This document shows positions 18,261-26,845 of a stretch of DNA of 64,000 bases, piece after piece. Positions within the stretch are counted from its first letter, which is position 1; every line of letters starts with the position of its first letter. The notes beneath the pieces are model-generated. The model worked only from the letters and a program-made list of their open reading frames with translations. It was not told the DNA's origin and made no database searches. The position numbers and the translations under genes were made by a program. Origin of the DNA: an uncultured Acidobacteriia bacterium (GTDB lineage: Bacteria > Acidobacteriota > Terriglobia > Bryobacterales > Bryobacteraceae); the NCBI GenBank assembly GCA_903909435.1, contig CAIVVT010000288.1, positions 124,001 to 188,000 of the forward strand, written 5' to 3'.

Positions 18261-18913
18261 GCGTGCTCCTCTATTGCCGCGGCGACTGCGACCTCTTCGT
18301 GCTCGTCTTCGAGATCCTCATAGCCGGTTATCATTGCTTTCAGGTTCGAGACGGGAGTGCGTCCAGTGGTTATCAGGTAAACGTGTGCGATGACGAACGA
18401 CACCAGGAAGAAGGCGCCCGCCGTATGAACCAGTGCGATCCGTTCGAGGTGGCCGAGGTTCAGCGTGCCGATCCCGTTCGACTGTGGATAGCGGAAAAAC
18501 ATGTAGAACAATCCGGACAGCACCATGACCGGGATCGCCATGATCTTGAGCGCCAGGTAGACCAGTTTCTGAAGCGGGTTCAGCTTGCTCAACGGCGTCT
18601 TCTTCGTAGGGTGCGGCGCATCGTGGAAGATGCCAATCAGGTAGTAGTCCACTTGTGCGCGTAGCATTTGCCGAGTTGGCAGATACTGGCGCCACTCGCC
18701 TGTAGTGAAGTGCCAGAAAATGGCGAAGGCAATCAGGGCCAGCAGCGCGACCGCCGCAGTGCTGTGGTAGAGAACCGCCTGGCGATAACCCAGGAACTGG
18801 TATGATCCGTGCACCTCAAACCCGGTCAGGGCCAGGAACAGAATCAGAATGGCCTGCGTCCAGTGCCAGAATCGTCCGAATGCCTTGTAAACGTAAATCC
18901 GGTTTGCGCTCAT
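18257..18913 (-). CDS. Membrane cytochrome b (cytochrome b561/thiosulfate-reductase-type subunit)
   Basis: A 218-aa integral membrane dihaem cytochrome b of the prokaryotic b561/hydrogenase-formate dehydrogenase gamma type. The start at 18913 gives MSANRIYVYKAFGRFWHW, which places the first haem-ligand His before helix 1; the longer frame to 19012 is not family-like. Conserved histidines are seen in FWHW, in the HSTAAV helix, in IFWHF and in VHTAGAFFLVSFVIAHVYL. It would connect the quinone pool to the octahaem cytochrome, whose stop lies 2 nt upstream. Four-bp overlap follows to the YeeE gene. Confidence 0.9.
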   Translation of the reverse strand: MSANRIYVYKAFGRFWHWTQAILILFLALTGFEVHGSYQFLGYRQAVLYHSTAAVALLALIAFAIFWHFTTGEWRQYLPTRQMLRAQVDYYLIGIFHDAPHPTKKTPLSKLNPLQKLVYLALKIMAIPVMVLSGLFYMFFRYPQSNGIGTLNLGHLERIALVHTAGAFFLVSFVIAHVYLITTGRTPVSNLKAMITGYEDLEDEHEEVAVAAAIEEHA

Positions 18914-18915
18914 GG

Positions 18916-20478
18916 CTATGCTGCCCTCCTTCGCCAACTCATCACGATGCGCGCGGCGGCATGCAGGAGTGCACCCGCGAGCGCACCTAAGAGCGCCAAA
19001 CTGCCCAACCACTCAATCGCGGAATTCCTGTCTCTGCCCGGCATATAGAATCCGTCCAGACCTGCCAGGCGGGAGTTGTGCTTGGCGTGGCACTCAACGC
19101 AAGCCACGGTCTTTTCTTTGGTCGCCACCATGTGATTGACCGGCCAGTACATGACTGTGTCGATGAACGCGTACTGACCGCTGTAGGGCAAGCCAACCGA
19201 CTTCATCCCGGCGGCCGCGGAAGTATTCCAGTCGAAATCCTGCCAGAACGCGCCGTCGCCCTTCTTCCCACCAGATAGCTTTGGCTGAATCAGGATCTTG
19301 TTGATGGGGTCGTAGATCTGTTTGGCCCGGTGGATCTTCACCGGGATGATCTTGGAATTCGGATCGTCGTAGCTGCCGTGCAAGGTGTTCATCCGCACCG
19401 GCACGCCGGTCTGAACGGTATCGCCCACTAGATAGTGATCGGCCGTACCGTTGAAGAAGATGTACTCTGGACGGACGTTCTTGCGCCAGATGAAATTGCC
19501 CTTGATCGAGGCATACGTCGGGTTGCCGTCGGCGTCCTCGACTTCATAGGGCTTGCCGTCGCGCAACTTGCCGGCCGTCGACCAATCCCACGCCATCTTC
19601 GTCTCGTTGACCTTGGCATACACCGGAATGTGACAGGTCTGGCAGGCCAGCTTGACGGTGTGTTCGTTCAGAAGGCTATCGGCGTGCGGAGTTGCGCCGT
19701 GGCATTGTTCGCAAGTGGAGCGGTCGCGGTTCATCGACGAAACCGAGTACATCTTACCCAGCATCTTGTGATTCTTGCCGGTGTGGCAGGCCACGCAATC
19801 CAGGTCGGAGCCGTCCGTGCCCATGTGAACGTCCACATCGCGGCTTGTGCTCATGAGTGCCTGCTCCAGGTCGCCGTGCTTCACGTTGTTCCCGCCTCCG
19901 CCGAAGAAGTGACAAGTGCCGCAGTTGGCGCGCTGCGGAAGTCCGACGCGCTGTGACACGAAATTCAGGTCGACGTTCGGGCTCGGCATCCCCGCGGTCG
20001 TTTTGGTGTACGTTCCACTGTTGTCGTGGCAGACCAGGCAATCGACGTTGCGCGCATCGGTGAAATCGAATCCGTTGTCGACGTACTCATAACCGGCGTG
20101 GCATTTCGAGCAGCCTTGAAGGTTGCTCGAAACACCGATGCAAAAGTTGTTCAGCAAATTCTTCTTGCCGATTGTGCGGATGCCGCGGCCTGGCAGATAG
20201 ACTTCACGCGACCAGTTCCAGTGCGTCGAGGCCATCACTTCCTTGTGCCGTTCGGTGTGGCAGGAGATGCACACGGGTGTGACATCGTGCGCGGAAGCAA
20301 ACTTCTTTTGCAGAACGGCGAACTTCTTGTGGTCCACGGAAGGCACGTGCTTGCGCGCGTACGCCCGCTTCAAATCCTGCACCTGATCCGAACGGCCTGT
20401 CTGCCGTTTGAGAGACCCGACCAGCAGGACCGCAAAAATGGCGCCCGCAACTAAAGCCAATGGAATGAATCGCTTCAC
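18916..20478 (-). CDS. otr: Octahaem c-type cytochrome, tetrathionate reductase (OTR) family
   Basis: A 520-aa periplasmic cytochrome with exactly eight CxxCH motifs (CISCH, CSKCH, CLVCH, CGTCH, CVACH, CEQCH, CQTCH, CVECH). It has an N-terminal membrane anchor or signal (residues 4-22) and a C-terminal membrane helix (about 490-512). The arrangement matches the octahaem tetrathionate reductase family known from Shewanella, which can reduce tetrathionate and also nitrite or hydroxylamine in vitro. Followed by a membrane cytochrome b and two sulfur-transporter genes, it is the first gene of a four-gene operon. Physiological direction and substrate are inferred from context only. Confidence 0.93.
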   Translation of the reverse strand: MKRFIPLALVAGAIFAVLLVGSLKRQTGRSDQVQDLKRAYARKHVPSVDHKKFAVLQKKFASAHDVTPVCISCHTERHKEVMASTHWNWSREVYLPGRGIRTIGKKNLLNNFCIGVSSNLQGCSKCHAGYEYVDNGFDFTDARNVDCLVCHDNSGTYTKTTAGMPSPNVDLNFVSQRVGLPQRANCGTCHFFGGGGNNVKHGDLEQALMSTSRDVDVHMGTDGSDLDCVACHTGKNHKMLGKMYSVSSMNRDRSTCEQCHGATPHADSLLNEHTVKLACQTCHIPVYAKVNETKMAWDWSTAGKLRDGKPYEVEDADGNPTYASIKGNFIWRKNVRPEYIFFNGTADHYLVGDTVQTGVPVRMNTLHGSYDDPNSKIIPVKIHRAKQIYDPINKILIQPKLSGGKKGDGAFWQDFDWNTSAAAGMKSVGLPYSGQYAFIDTVMYWPVNHMVATKEKTVACVECHAKHNSRLAGLDGFYMPGRDRNSAIEWLGSLALLGALAGALLHAAARIVMSWRRRAA

Positions 20479-20721
20479 TGGTTACCAACTATCGATAGAA
20501 GAGTAAACGGTCTTTATAACTGTTTAAGCCGCCAAGCCGTATGCACACAACCCAAACAAGCGGCCTCAAAACCAGCGATGCGGTTGCCCGTCCTCTGGTG
20601 ACAGCGATTACGCGAATTCCGCCAAGAAGACTAGCATCTGGACACTAGCTTCAGACAGGTGTGCCTGGACATGGCCATCACAAATCGTCACGAAGTCCTG
20701 ATTTCCGCATCCTAATAGGAG

Positions 20722-21321
20722 ATGCACAATGATCGAACCTTCCATGCGCGTGATGCAGCGAAACTGGATGATCCCTCCCGGCTCGCCTACATGCCGCCGG
20801 ACGCGGCGGCAACGCTGCTGGGACTGAAGCCGGGAATGGTCATCGCCGACATTGGCGCTGGTACCGGCTACTTCTCGATTCCCTTTGCCCGCCGAATCGG
20901 TCCCCTCGGACGCGTTTTCGCCGTCGATTTGCAGCGCGAGATGCTGCAACTGCTCAACGCCAAACTGGAGACGTTGGCTGAACCCGATGGAATCGAACTC
21001 GTGGAGGGAACGGCCTGCGAAACCGGCTTGCCAGCTGCGAGCTGCGACCTCGCGTTTCTAGCCAACATCTGGCATGAGTTGGACGATCGTGAGTCTGTCC
21101 TTGGGGAGGCCGAGCGAATTCTTCGTGCCGGTGGTAGAACCGCGATTCTCGACTGGCGCCCAGACGTGAGCGGGCCTCCCGGCCCCCCGACCGGCCATCG
21201 GGTCAGTCCAGCCGATGTTGAGTCAGTTCTAACGCGCCGCCGGTGGACGGTGGAACATTCGTCGTTGTTCGGAGAATACAGCTATATCGTCGTGGCTCGC
21301 GCGCCGGTGAGCGCTCGTTGA
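20722..21321 (+). CDS. Class I SAM-dependent methyltransferase
   Basis: A 199-aa UbiE-like methyltransferase with motif I VIADIGAGTGYF, acidic motif II (VFAVDLQREML) and a C-terminal ILDW segment. The start is uncertain: AGGAG abuts the ATG directly (no spacer). The N-terminal segment after this ATG (AAKLDDPSR) nevertheless resembles the usual start of relatives, so 20722 is kept. Substrate unknown. It is divergent from the octahaem operon across about 240 bp and converges on the sigma-54 response regulator with an 18-bp gap. Confidence 0.85.
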   Translation: MHNDRTFHARDAAKLDDPSRLAYMPPDAAATLLGLKPGMVIADIGAGTGYFSIPFARRIGPLGRVFAVDLQREMLQLLNAKLETLAEPDGIELVEGTACETGLPAASCDLAFLANIWHELDDRESVLGEAERILRAGGRTAILDWRPDVSGPPGPPTGHRVSPADVESVLTRRRWTVEHSSLFGEYSYIVVARAPVSAR

Positions 21322-21339
21322 TCGGTTAGCGGAGTCCAA

Positions 21340-22665
21340 TTATCCCGGCGAGATGCTGTAGTCTTTCAAGCGATACTGCAGCGTCCGCAGACTGATGCCA
21401 AGTTGTTGAGCGGTCCTCGTCCGATTTCCATTGTTCGCTTGTAAGGCGTCCAGTATCACCTGGCGCTCGATCTCTTTGAACAAAACTGGCCGCGCCGGTC
21501 CGCTCTCGGTAATGGGCAGATCGTCGGCCTCGATGATATCGTCACAAAGAATCGCCATCCGCTCCATCATGTTCTCCAACTCGCGGACGTTTCCTGGCCA
21601 AGAGTAACCCAGGAGTACTTGTTCGGCTTCCGGCGTGAGCCTCAGCGCCGTCTTTCGCGCATCTTTGCCGGCCCGCAGCAGAAAATAGCGAGCAAGTTTC
21701 AGAATGTCTCCACCCCGCTCCCGGAGAGGAGGGATCTCGATGGGGAATTGGTTCAGTCGATAGTAGAGATCCTCGCGAAATCTCCCATCAGATGCGGATT
21801 GCTTCAAGTCGCGGTTGGTTGCAGTGATGATCCTCACATCAACGTTAACCAGGCGTGTTCCGCCCACGCGTTCGAAGGTCCTCTCCTGCAGCACGCGCAA
21901 GAGCTTCGATTGCAAGTTGGTGTCGAGTTCGCCAATTTCGTCCAGGAAAAGAGTTCCGCCGTGCGCCCGCTCGAAGCGGCCCAGGTGTTGCCCCACAGCC
22001 CCTGTGAATGCGCCCTTTTCGTGCCCAAACAGTTCGGTCTCGATTAGCGTCGGAGTGAGCGCCGAACAATTCACCGCGACAAACGTCTTTGCGGCTCGCG
22101 CACTGTTGTCGTGGATGCAATGAGCGATGATCTCCTTCCCTGTTCCCGTTTCACCCGTGATAAGTACCGCGGCATTGGTCGGAGCCACCTTTCGCGCCAA
22201 CTCTGTCACCTTGCCCATGGAAGGATGATCGGCGATGATCGCTCCGCAGGAGAATCGCTTTTGTTGGTCCTCCCGCAGCAACTCTCTCTCCATGCCGGAT
22301 TGGCTTTCTTCCAGGGCCCTGCGGACAAGCATCCGTAACTCATCGGGGCTGCTTAGCGGCTTGCCGAGATAGTCCACGGCTCCGAGTTTCATGGCTTCCA
22401 CGGCGGACGCGACCGTTCCGAAGCCGGTGATCATGATCACTGGAGTCTCCGGCGTATGCTCTTTCGACCAGCGGAGGACTTCCAAACCCTCGCCGTCGGG
22501 AAGCCTCAAGTCGGAGACGATGAGGTGGAACTGCTTTCGCTCGCAGCTTCTTAAGGCCTCTGCCACCGCACCCGCCGTGGTCACGCGGTAGCCCTCGCCC
22601 GAGAGAATCGTTTCGAGTAGATTCCGGAAGCCGGGATCGTCGTCAACAATCAGTATTTCATCCAT
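21340..22665 (-). CDS. Sigma-54-dependent response regulator (NtrC/ZraR type)
   Basis: A 441-aa three-domain activator. The receiver domain has phospho-acceptor D52 and K102. The AAA+ domain has Walker A GETGTGKE (171-178) and an intact sigma-54-contact loop GAFTGA (218-223). A Fis-type helix-turn-helix ends the protein (NGNRTRTAQQLGISLRTLQYRL). It starts 6 nt after the sensor kinase stop, forming a two-gene operon. A good sigma-54 promoter lies 0.1 kb beyond the kinase gene, facing the opposite direction (24038-24054), and is its most likely target. Confidence 0.95.
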   Translation of the reverse strand: MDEILIVDDDPGFRNLLETILSGEGYRVTTAGAVAEALRSCERKQFHLIVSDLRLPDGEGLEVLRWSKEHTPETPVIMITGFGTVASAVEAMKLGAVDYLGKPLSSPDELRMLVRRALEESQSGMERELLREDQQKRFSCGAIIADHPSMGKVTELARKVAPTNAAVLITGETGTGKEIIAHCIHDNSARAAKTFVAVNCSALTPTLIETELFGHEKGAFTGAVGQHLGRFERAHGGTLFLDEIGELDTNLQSKLLRVLQERTFERVGGTRLVNVDVRIITATNRDLKQSASDGRFREDLYYRLNQFPIEIPPLRERGGDILKLARYFLLRAGKDARKTALRLTPEAEQVLLGYSWPGNVRELENMMERMAILCDDIIEADDLPITESGPARPVLFKEIERQVILDALQANNGNRTRTAQQLGISLRTLQYRLKDYSISPG

Positions 22666-22671
22666 ATGCTG

Positions 22672-23946
22672 TTATGCGGCGCTCACTGAGACTCGATGCG
22701 GTAGCCGAATCTCGGCGACGGTGCCGCCTCCGGGCCGGTCCTCAATAGTGATCCTCCCGCCCAGAGCGTTGACAAGCTTTCGAGTAATGGACAGGCCAAG
22801 CCCAGTTCCGGATGCCTTCGACGTGTAGAACGGTTCGAAGAGCTGTTGCCGCGCCTCGATGCTCATGCCTGGCCCATCGTCGAGCACGCGCCAGACGACT
22901 TCGCCTGCTGTCCGGTCTACTTCGATACCCACCAATCCCTCGGGGCGATCCTGGAGCGCCTCGACGGCATTCTTCAGCAGATTCAGCAACGCCTGTTCGA
23001 GAAGATTCGCATCGGTCTCAAACGTGACATCAGCGACGCGAGAATAGAACTTGGCTCGACCCCGAATCTGTTCAGCATGGGCCCGCAGTTTCTCAGCGAC
23101 CTCAAAGGTGCTGGTGGCACGCAGTGAAAGCTGGGCAGGCCGTCCGTACAACAGCAAATCAGTCACCAGGCCTTCCAGGCGGGCGGTCTCGGACAGAATG
23201 GGGTTCAAAAGATTGGCATGCTGCGGAGACAGCTTTTCCGCAAGCAGTTGGGCAAACCCCTTGATCGTTCCCAGGGGATTGCGGATCTCGTGGGCCAAGA
23301 TCGCCGACATCTTTCCGATATGGGCTAGGTGCTCCAATTCTAACTGCCGGTGTTCCGCTTGGACCAACCTCCTTACACTCCACGCCGTGAGGAGTGAAAG
23401 AGCAATGAAAACTAGGGATCCTGCGGCGACAATCCACAGATGGTGCCGGGCGTGCTCGACAAGGAAGTCGGCTGTGCTTTCAGCAAGGTCGATGCGCGCC
23501 AGCCTCAATCCGTTCTGACGATGAATGGGTACATAAGCGCGGAAGGCCAATCGGTCATAAACCCGCACGGACTGGGTCCGAAAGAGCTCACGGCCGAGCC
23601 ACAAGGCAGCCAGTGGGTCTTTGGAGACGTCTTGCGGGGGATCCAGGACGATCACGTCAAGGAGGCCGGGTTCTTCGTCCAGGTTGCCAAGGACTTGGTC
23701 CGCCGGAACGCTGGCTGGAAGCGTCTCCAACCGGGCAGCCACTGCGGCCATCCGGCTTCGCAGGTAAACGATCTTCTGGTCCTCTAGGGCCCGATACGTT
23801 CGGCTGGCGCTATAGAACAGGAGACCAGGCAGCCCAATGGTGGTAACGACCCAGAGGAAACTCAGGGGTTTGAATAGCGTGGCTTTCACTGATATGTGGA
23901 CACCTGCAAGCGTGTCACTACCATTCAACACTTCTTTCTCCTGCAT
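22672..23946 (-). CDS. Membrane sensor histidine kinase (ZraS/NtrB type)
   Basis: A 424-aa kinase started at 23946. Two membrane helices (about 18-40 and 155-178) enclose a periplasmic sensor region of about 110 residues with no cysteine or obvious metal site. A HisKA domain carries the phosphorylated His in LAHEIRNPLGT. The HATPase domain shows NLLKNAVEAL, DDGPGM and GTGLGLSI boxes. It is cotranscribed with the sigma-54 regulator. The signal is unknown; the divergent target operon encodes exported proteins and a CcmH-like protein, so an envelope or redox signal is plausible. Confidence 0.94.
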   Translation of the reverse strand: MQEKEVLNGSDTLAGVHISVKATLFKPLSFLWVVTTIGLPGLLFYSASRTYRALEDQKIVYLRSRMAAVAARLETLPASVPADQVLGNLDEEPGLLDVIVLDPPQDVSKDPLAALWLGRELFRTQSVRVYDRLAFRAYVPIHRQNGLRLARIDLAESTADFLVEHARHHLWIVAAGSLVFIALSLLTAWSVRRLVQAEHRQLELEHLAHIGKMSAILAHEIRNPLGTIKGFAQLLAEKLSPQHANLLNPILSETARLEGLVTDLLLYGRPAQLSLRATSTFEVAEKLRAHAEQIRGRAKFYSRVADVTFETDANLLEQALLNLLKNAVEALQDRPEGLVGIEVDRTAGEVVWRVLDDGPGMSIEARQQLFEPFYTSKASGTGLGLSITRKLVNALGGRITIEDRPGGGTVAEIRLPHRVSVSAA

Positions 23947-24037
23947 GCCTTGCGCCCTGGAGACACAGCCTGCGCAAGGCTTGCGCACGTTGCGGCCAGA
24001 CCCTATCGTATTCGATTGAATTACCGGTGTCAGGAGT

Positions 24038-24054
24038 TTGGCACATGTCGTGCT
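24038..24054 (+). promoter_or_regulatory. Sigma-54 (-24/-12) promoter
   Basis: TTGGCAC, five bases, then GTGCT: the -24 GG (24040-24041) and -12 GC (24052-24053) are separated by exactly 10 nt, as sigma-54 requires, and TTGGCAC is the full consensus -24 element. Transcription would start near 24064, giving a very short leader that contains the GGAGG ribosome site (24067-24071) of the gene at 24077. It sits in the gap next to a sigma-54 activator/sensor pair. Confidence 0.72.
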
Positions 24055-24076
24055 CCCTGTAATGGCGGAGGTTTAC

Positions 24077-24382
24077 ATGAAACGGCTCTTACTCGGACTT
24101 GGAACCATCTTCTTCACAATTTCCCTGATCGCGACCGCACAGACGCAGGGCGGACCTGGCCCGCGCGCATGGTGCGACAAGGACAACGACGGCAAATGCG
24201 ATTTCACCGGACAACCGGTGGGACAAGGCAGAAGTAGAGGCATGGCTGGCATGCGCCAGGGCCAGGGTTGCGGACGTCATGGATGCGGCCAACAAAGTGG
24301 CTGTTGCCGAAGGGTCAATTGCCCGGCGGCGCAATCCACAAGCACGCCCGCACCCGCGCCGGTGCCCGAATCGAAGAAGTAG
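24077..24382 (+). CDS. Small exported Cys-rich protein with D-x-D-N-D-G loop
   Basis: A 101-aa protein. GGAGG at 5 nt spacing selects the ATG at 24077; the open frame to 24038 overlaps the promoter. A signal peptide ends near ATAQ (residue 22). The mature part has CDKDNDGKCD (33-42), a calcium-binding-like DxDNDG loop framed by cysteines, then five more cysteines (65, 70, 76, 77, 82) and a Pro/Ala-rich tail. I recognise no family; metal or calcium binding is a guess. It is the first gene of a sigma-54-driven operon with 24419 and 24799. Confidence 0.7.
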   Translation: MKRLLLGLGTIFFTISLIATAQTQGGPGPRAWCDKDNDGKCDFTGQPVGQGRSRGMAGMRQGQGCGRHGCGQQSGCCRRVNCPAAQSTSTPAPAPVPESKK

Positions 24383-24418
24383 GATGGATTGTCGGATCGC
24401 CGCAGCGAGGAGTGAGCC

Positions 24419-24802
24419 ATGATTCGAACCGAACTCGCGCTACTCCTCTTCTGCCTGTCGATGGCTGGCTTGGCGCAAGCGCCTGCTGCAAAGAATCAGA
24501 CTATCGAGATCAAAGGCACAATTGAGAGCGTTCAGATCGCGCGCGGCCAGGGTATGCCAAGTCTGGAATTGAAGGTCGAGAACGGAACCAAACGCGTGCT
24601 ACTCGGGTCCATGCGCTACTTGATGGAACACAACTTCAATCCCAAGGCCGGCAGTATCGCCATCGTGAAGGGTTTCCTTGTTGACGATTCGATCGTCGCC
24701 CAGAGCGTATCGATTCCTGCGGAAAAAATGACAATCGAGCTTCGCGATGAGAACGGCATGCCGCTTTGGCGGATGTGCCGACATGGGTGTAGCGGGAGAT
24801 GA
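24419..24802 (+). CDS. Exported protein with LRD-G-x-P-x-W domain (paralogue B)
   Basis: A 127-aa secreted protein with a GAGGAG ribosome site and a signal peptide ending near GLAQA (residue 20). The single domain (about 28-118) starts IKGTIESVQI, has LGSMRYLM in the middle and ends LRDENGMPLW, followed by a short CRHGCSGR tail. It is the simplest member of a local four-domain family (also 14020-14562 and 28211-28966). The function is not known. The next gene, CcmH-like, starts within its stop (ATGA), so the two are coupled. Confidence 0.82.
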   Translation: MIRTELALLLFCLSMAGLAQAPAAKNQTIEIKGTIESVQIARGQGMPSLELKVENGTKRVLLGSMRYLMEHNFNPKAGSIAIVKGFLVDDSIVAQSVSIPAEKMTIELRDENGMPLWRMCRHGCSGR

Positions 24803-25206
24803 CAGGACTTCGATGTCTGTTCATCTTCTGGACGGCGGTTGCCTGGGCTCAGACGGCTGGGTCTGCTTCGCTCGATCCAGCGCAGCAGCAACGGATTCGC
24901 CGGCTCACGGAATCTCTCATGGCACCGTGCTGTTGGGCCGAGCCCGTGTCCGTCCACAGGAGCGAAATGGCCTTGCAGATTCGGATGGAGATTGAGAAGT
25001 TCGTGGTCCAGGGAGACTCTGACCGGGAGATTCTGGACCACTACAAGAGCGTCTACGGGGCCAGGATCCTTGCTGAGCCTGAGGGTGCTTTCCGGTTATG
25101 GGTCTACCTCATGCCCACTCTCGCTGCCGTGGCGGGGTTGGGCCTGGTGGTATTCGCCATCAGGCGCCTGTTGCACACTGCGCCGACGGATCAGTCGGCA
25201 CACTAA
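24799..25206 (+). CDS. CcmH-like cytochrome c biogenesis protein with vicinal Cys-Cys
   Basis: A 135-aa membrane-anchored protein with a signal peptide (cleavage near WAQT), a CcmH/CycL-type helical domain (RRLTESLMAPCCWAEP ... GDSDREILDHYKSVYGARIL) and a C-terminal membrane helix (about 102-122). Standard CcmH carries LRCxxCQ. Here the redox centre reads APCCW (C44-C45), a variant with adjacent cysteines that I believe exists in some deltaproteobacterial and acidobacterial relatives. It would reduce apocytochrome or another periplasmic disulfide. No other ccm genes are present. Its stop overlaps the convergent small gene at 25203. Confidence 0.82.
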   Translation: MTGLRCLFIFWTAVAWAQTAGSASLDPAQQQRIRRLTESLMAPCCWAEPVSVHRSEMALQIRMEIEKFVVQGDSDREILDHYKSVYGARILAEPEGAFRLWVYLMPTLAAVAGLGLVVFAIRRLLHTAPTDQSAH

Positions 25207-25388
25207 CCGGATCTGTGGCTTCGTCCGATTATGGTGACCATTTTCAGGTTGATGCGCAGGAAGCGCCACATCTGCCAGGGCAGAAATGTACGAAGAAATA
25301 CCGTCCCGCGCGTAGGCTTGGTTGCATAAAACCAGGGCCTGAGGTGAGCCCGTTCGACCGGCGTGACGTTCCGTTTCTCTTCACTCAT
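25203..25388 (-). CDS. Small conserved-looking protein downstream of SQR
   Basis: A 61-aa basic, aromatic-rich protein (start at 25388) with no signal peptide and no clear membrane helix. It begins 2 nt after the sulfide:quinone oxidoreductase stop codon, so it is almost certainly cotranscribed. Its stop (TAG) overlaps tail-to-tail with the stop of the CcmH-like gene on the other strand. I do not recognise a named family. A role as a small partner or membrane-surface attachment factor of SQR is possible but unsupported beyond position. Confidence 0.6.
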   Translation of the reverse strand: MSEEKRNVTPVERAHLRPWFYATKPTRGTVFLRTFLPWQMWRFLRINLKMVTIIGRSHRSG

Positions 25389-25390
25389 AT

Positions 25391-26845
25391 TTACTCCGGA
25401 ATCAGCGACCATCCGGGCCGCAGGCGGGCTTTGTAGAGAAACAGGTGGTGGAGTAGGATCTTGATCCAGTGCCCGGCCAGCCCGATTTCTCCAAATGTGT
25501 ACTCGATATCGCGGCCGTATTCGGGATAGCGATCGTAGTCAGGGACTATTGGAAACACCGTCAACGACGCAGCCGTTCCTGTGAATGGATTGGCTCCCGC
25601 TGAAGCCACGCAAGCCGCGCCCATCTCGGCCATCGACGCCTTGTGAGTTGGGCCCAGGGCACCCTTCACCATGTCGGTGATGCTGTGGGCCACGGCCTTG
25701 CCAATCATAGCTGAAGGCATACCCGTGCGGGGCGGAGCGGGCGAAATGACCTGGCCTGCCGCCGTAGCGCGTGGCCGTGAGATCGGATGCGGCGGAGCGA
25801 AGGCTATGCCGGCGGCGAACAGGTTTGAATAGGCAGGGCTTTGGTATGTGCGCGGCCAATCGCCCGGCTTCCACTCTTCGTACGGCTTCTTCGCGTAGTC
25901 CGCGTCCACCTTCATGAATCCACTGGGCGCGAAAAGGGTTGAGGAAATATCTTGGCCCACACGATCATAGGCCTTTAGACCGACGCCAGTGAACGGCGGG
26001 AGCAGCATGGCCATGTCGAAGGTCACATCGCGCTGCTCACTGTCCAGGGTTTCGATGTGGGCAACTCCGGGCTCAACCTGGCGGACATGGGCCCGCGTGA
26101 TCCAGTCTATCCCTCGTTCGGCGAAGAGGGATTCGTTGAATATTTTACTGGGCGTCACGTAGCCGCCGTGCCGGATATGGACCCCATCGATGCCGAAGTC
26201 GCCGAGTTCATATTCGTTGGTGAGGAAAAGAACCTCGGCTTTGTCCCGCACTTTGTGGGCGCGAAGCTCGAACTCCAGGTTCACAACGTATTCGAACGCA
26301 GCACCTTCACACGTGCAACCACCGTGGCCTGTTCCGACGAGGAACCGCTGCTGCTCACCGCGCTTCATCCGCTCGACTTTTTCCAGGAAGACTCTCGAGG
26401 TTTCTTCCGCATGGTCCGCTGTGCAAACCGAGAGACTGTGCTTTCCGGGTCCGAGACCAGGCGTAGCCTCAAAGTTCAGCTTGGGACCCGTGGCGTTCAG
26501 CAGAAAATCGTAGCTGAGCTTCTCTCGTTGCCCCTCCTTGCCGTTCCCTGTCCACTCGATCTCGACCGCGGGGCGAGTTCCACCGTCTGCGCCTTCCGGA
26601 TAGAGCGCGACCGCCCGGGCTTGTTTGAAATCAATGTCCGAGCGGGCGTAGATCGGCGCCAGCGGGAAAGTCACCTGCTGCTTCCGCAACAAACCGACAC
26701 CAACCCAGATATTTGAGGGGATCCAGTTGTAGGTTGGCTGAGGAGAGACGACGATGACCTCGTCTTTCTTGCTGAGCCACTTTCGAAGAAATGCGGCGGC
26801 CGTGTGGCCGGCGACCCCGGCTCCGAGAACGACAACTCGCGCCAT
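25391..26845 (-). CDS. sqr: Sulfide:quinone oxidoreductase-like flavoprotein
   Basis: A 484-aa FAD-dependent oxidoreductase. The N-terminal dinucleotide fold is VVVLGAGVAGHTAA. The pair C177 and C179 in GHGGCTCEGAAFEY fits the SQR redox-active cysteines next to the flavin. The C-terminal amphipathic segment (HWIKILLHHLFLYKARLRPGW) resembles the membrane-docking end of SQR. It should oxidise sulfide to polysulfide or sulfur and reduce quinone at the membrane. Flavocytochrome c sulfide dehydrogenase is the main alternative, but no cytochrome subunit is adjacent. A small gene follows at 2 nt. Confidence 0.87.
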   Translation of the reverse strand: MARVVVLGAGVAGHTAAAFLRKWLSKKDEVIVVSPQPTYNWIPSNIWVGVGLLRKQQVTFPLAPIYARSDIDFKQARAVALYPEGADGGTRPAVEIEWTGNGKEGQREKLSYDFLLNATGPKLNFEATPGLGPGKHSLSVCTADHAEETSRVFLEKVERMKRGEQQRFLVGTGHGGCTCEGAAFEYVVNLEFELRAHKVRDKAEVLFLTNEYELGDFGIDGVHIRHGGYVTPSKIFNESLFAERGIDWITRAHVRQVEPGVAHIETLDSEQRDVTFDMAMLLPPFTGVGLKAYDRVGQDISSTLFAPSGFMKVDADYAKKPYEEWKPGDWPRTYQSPAYSNLFAAGIAFAPPHPISRPRATAAGQVISPAPPRTGMPSAMIGKAVAHSITDMVKGALGPTHKASMAEMGAACVASAGANPFTGTAASLTVFPIVPDYDRYPEYGRDIEYTFGEIGLAGHWIKILLHHLFLYKARLRPGWSLIPE

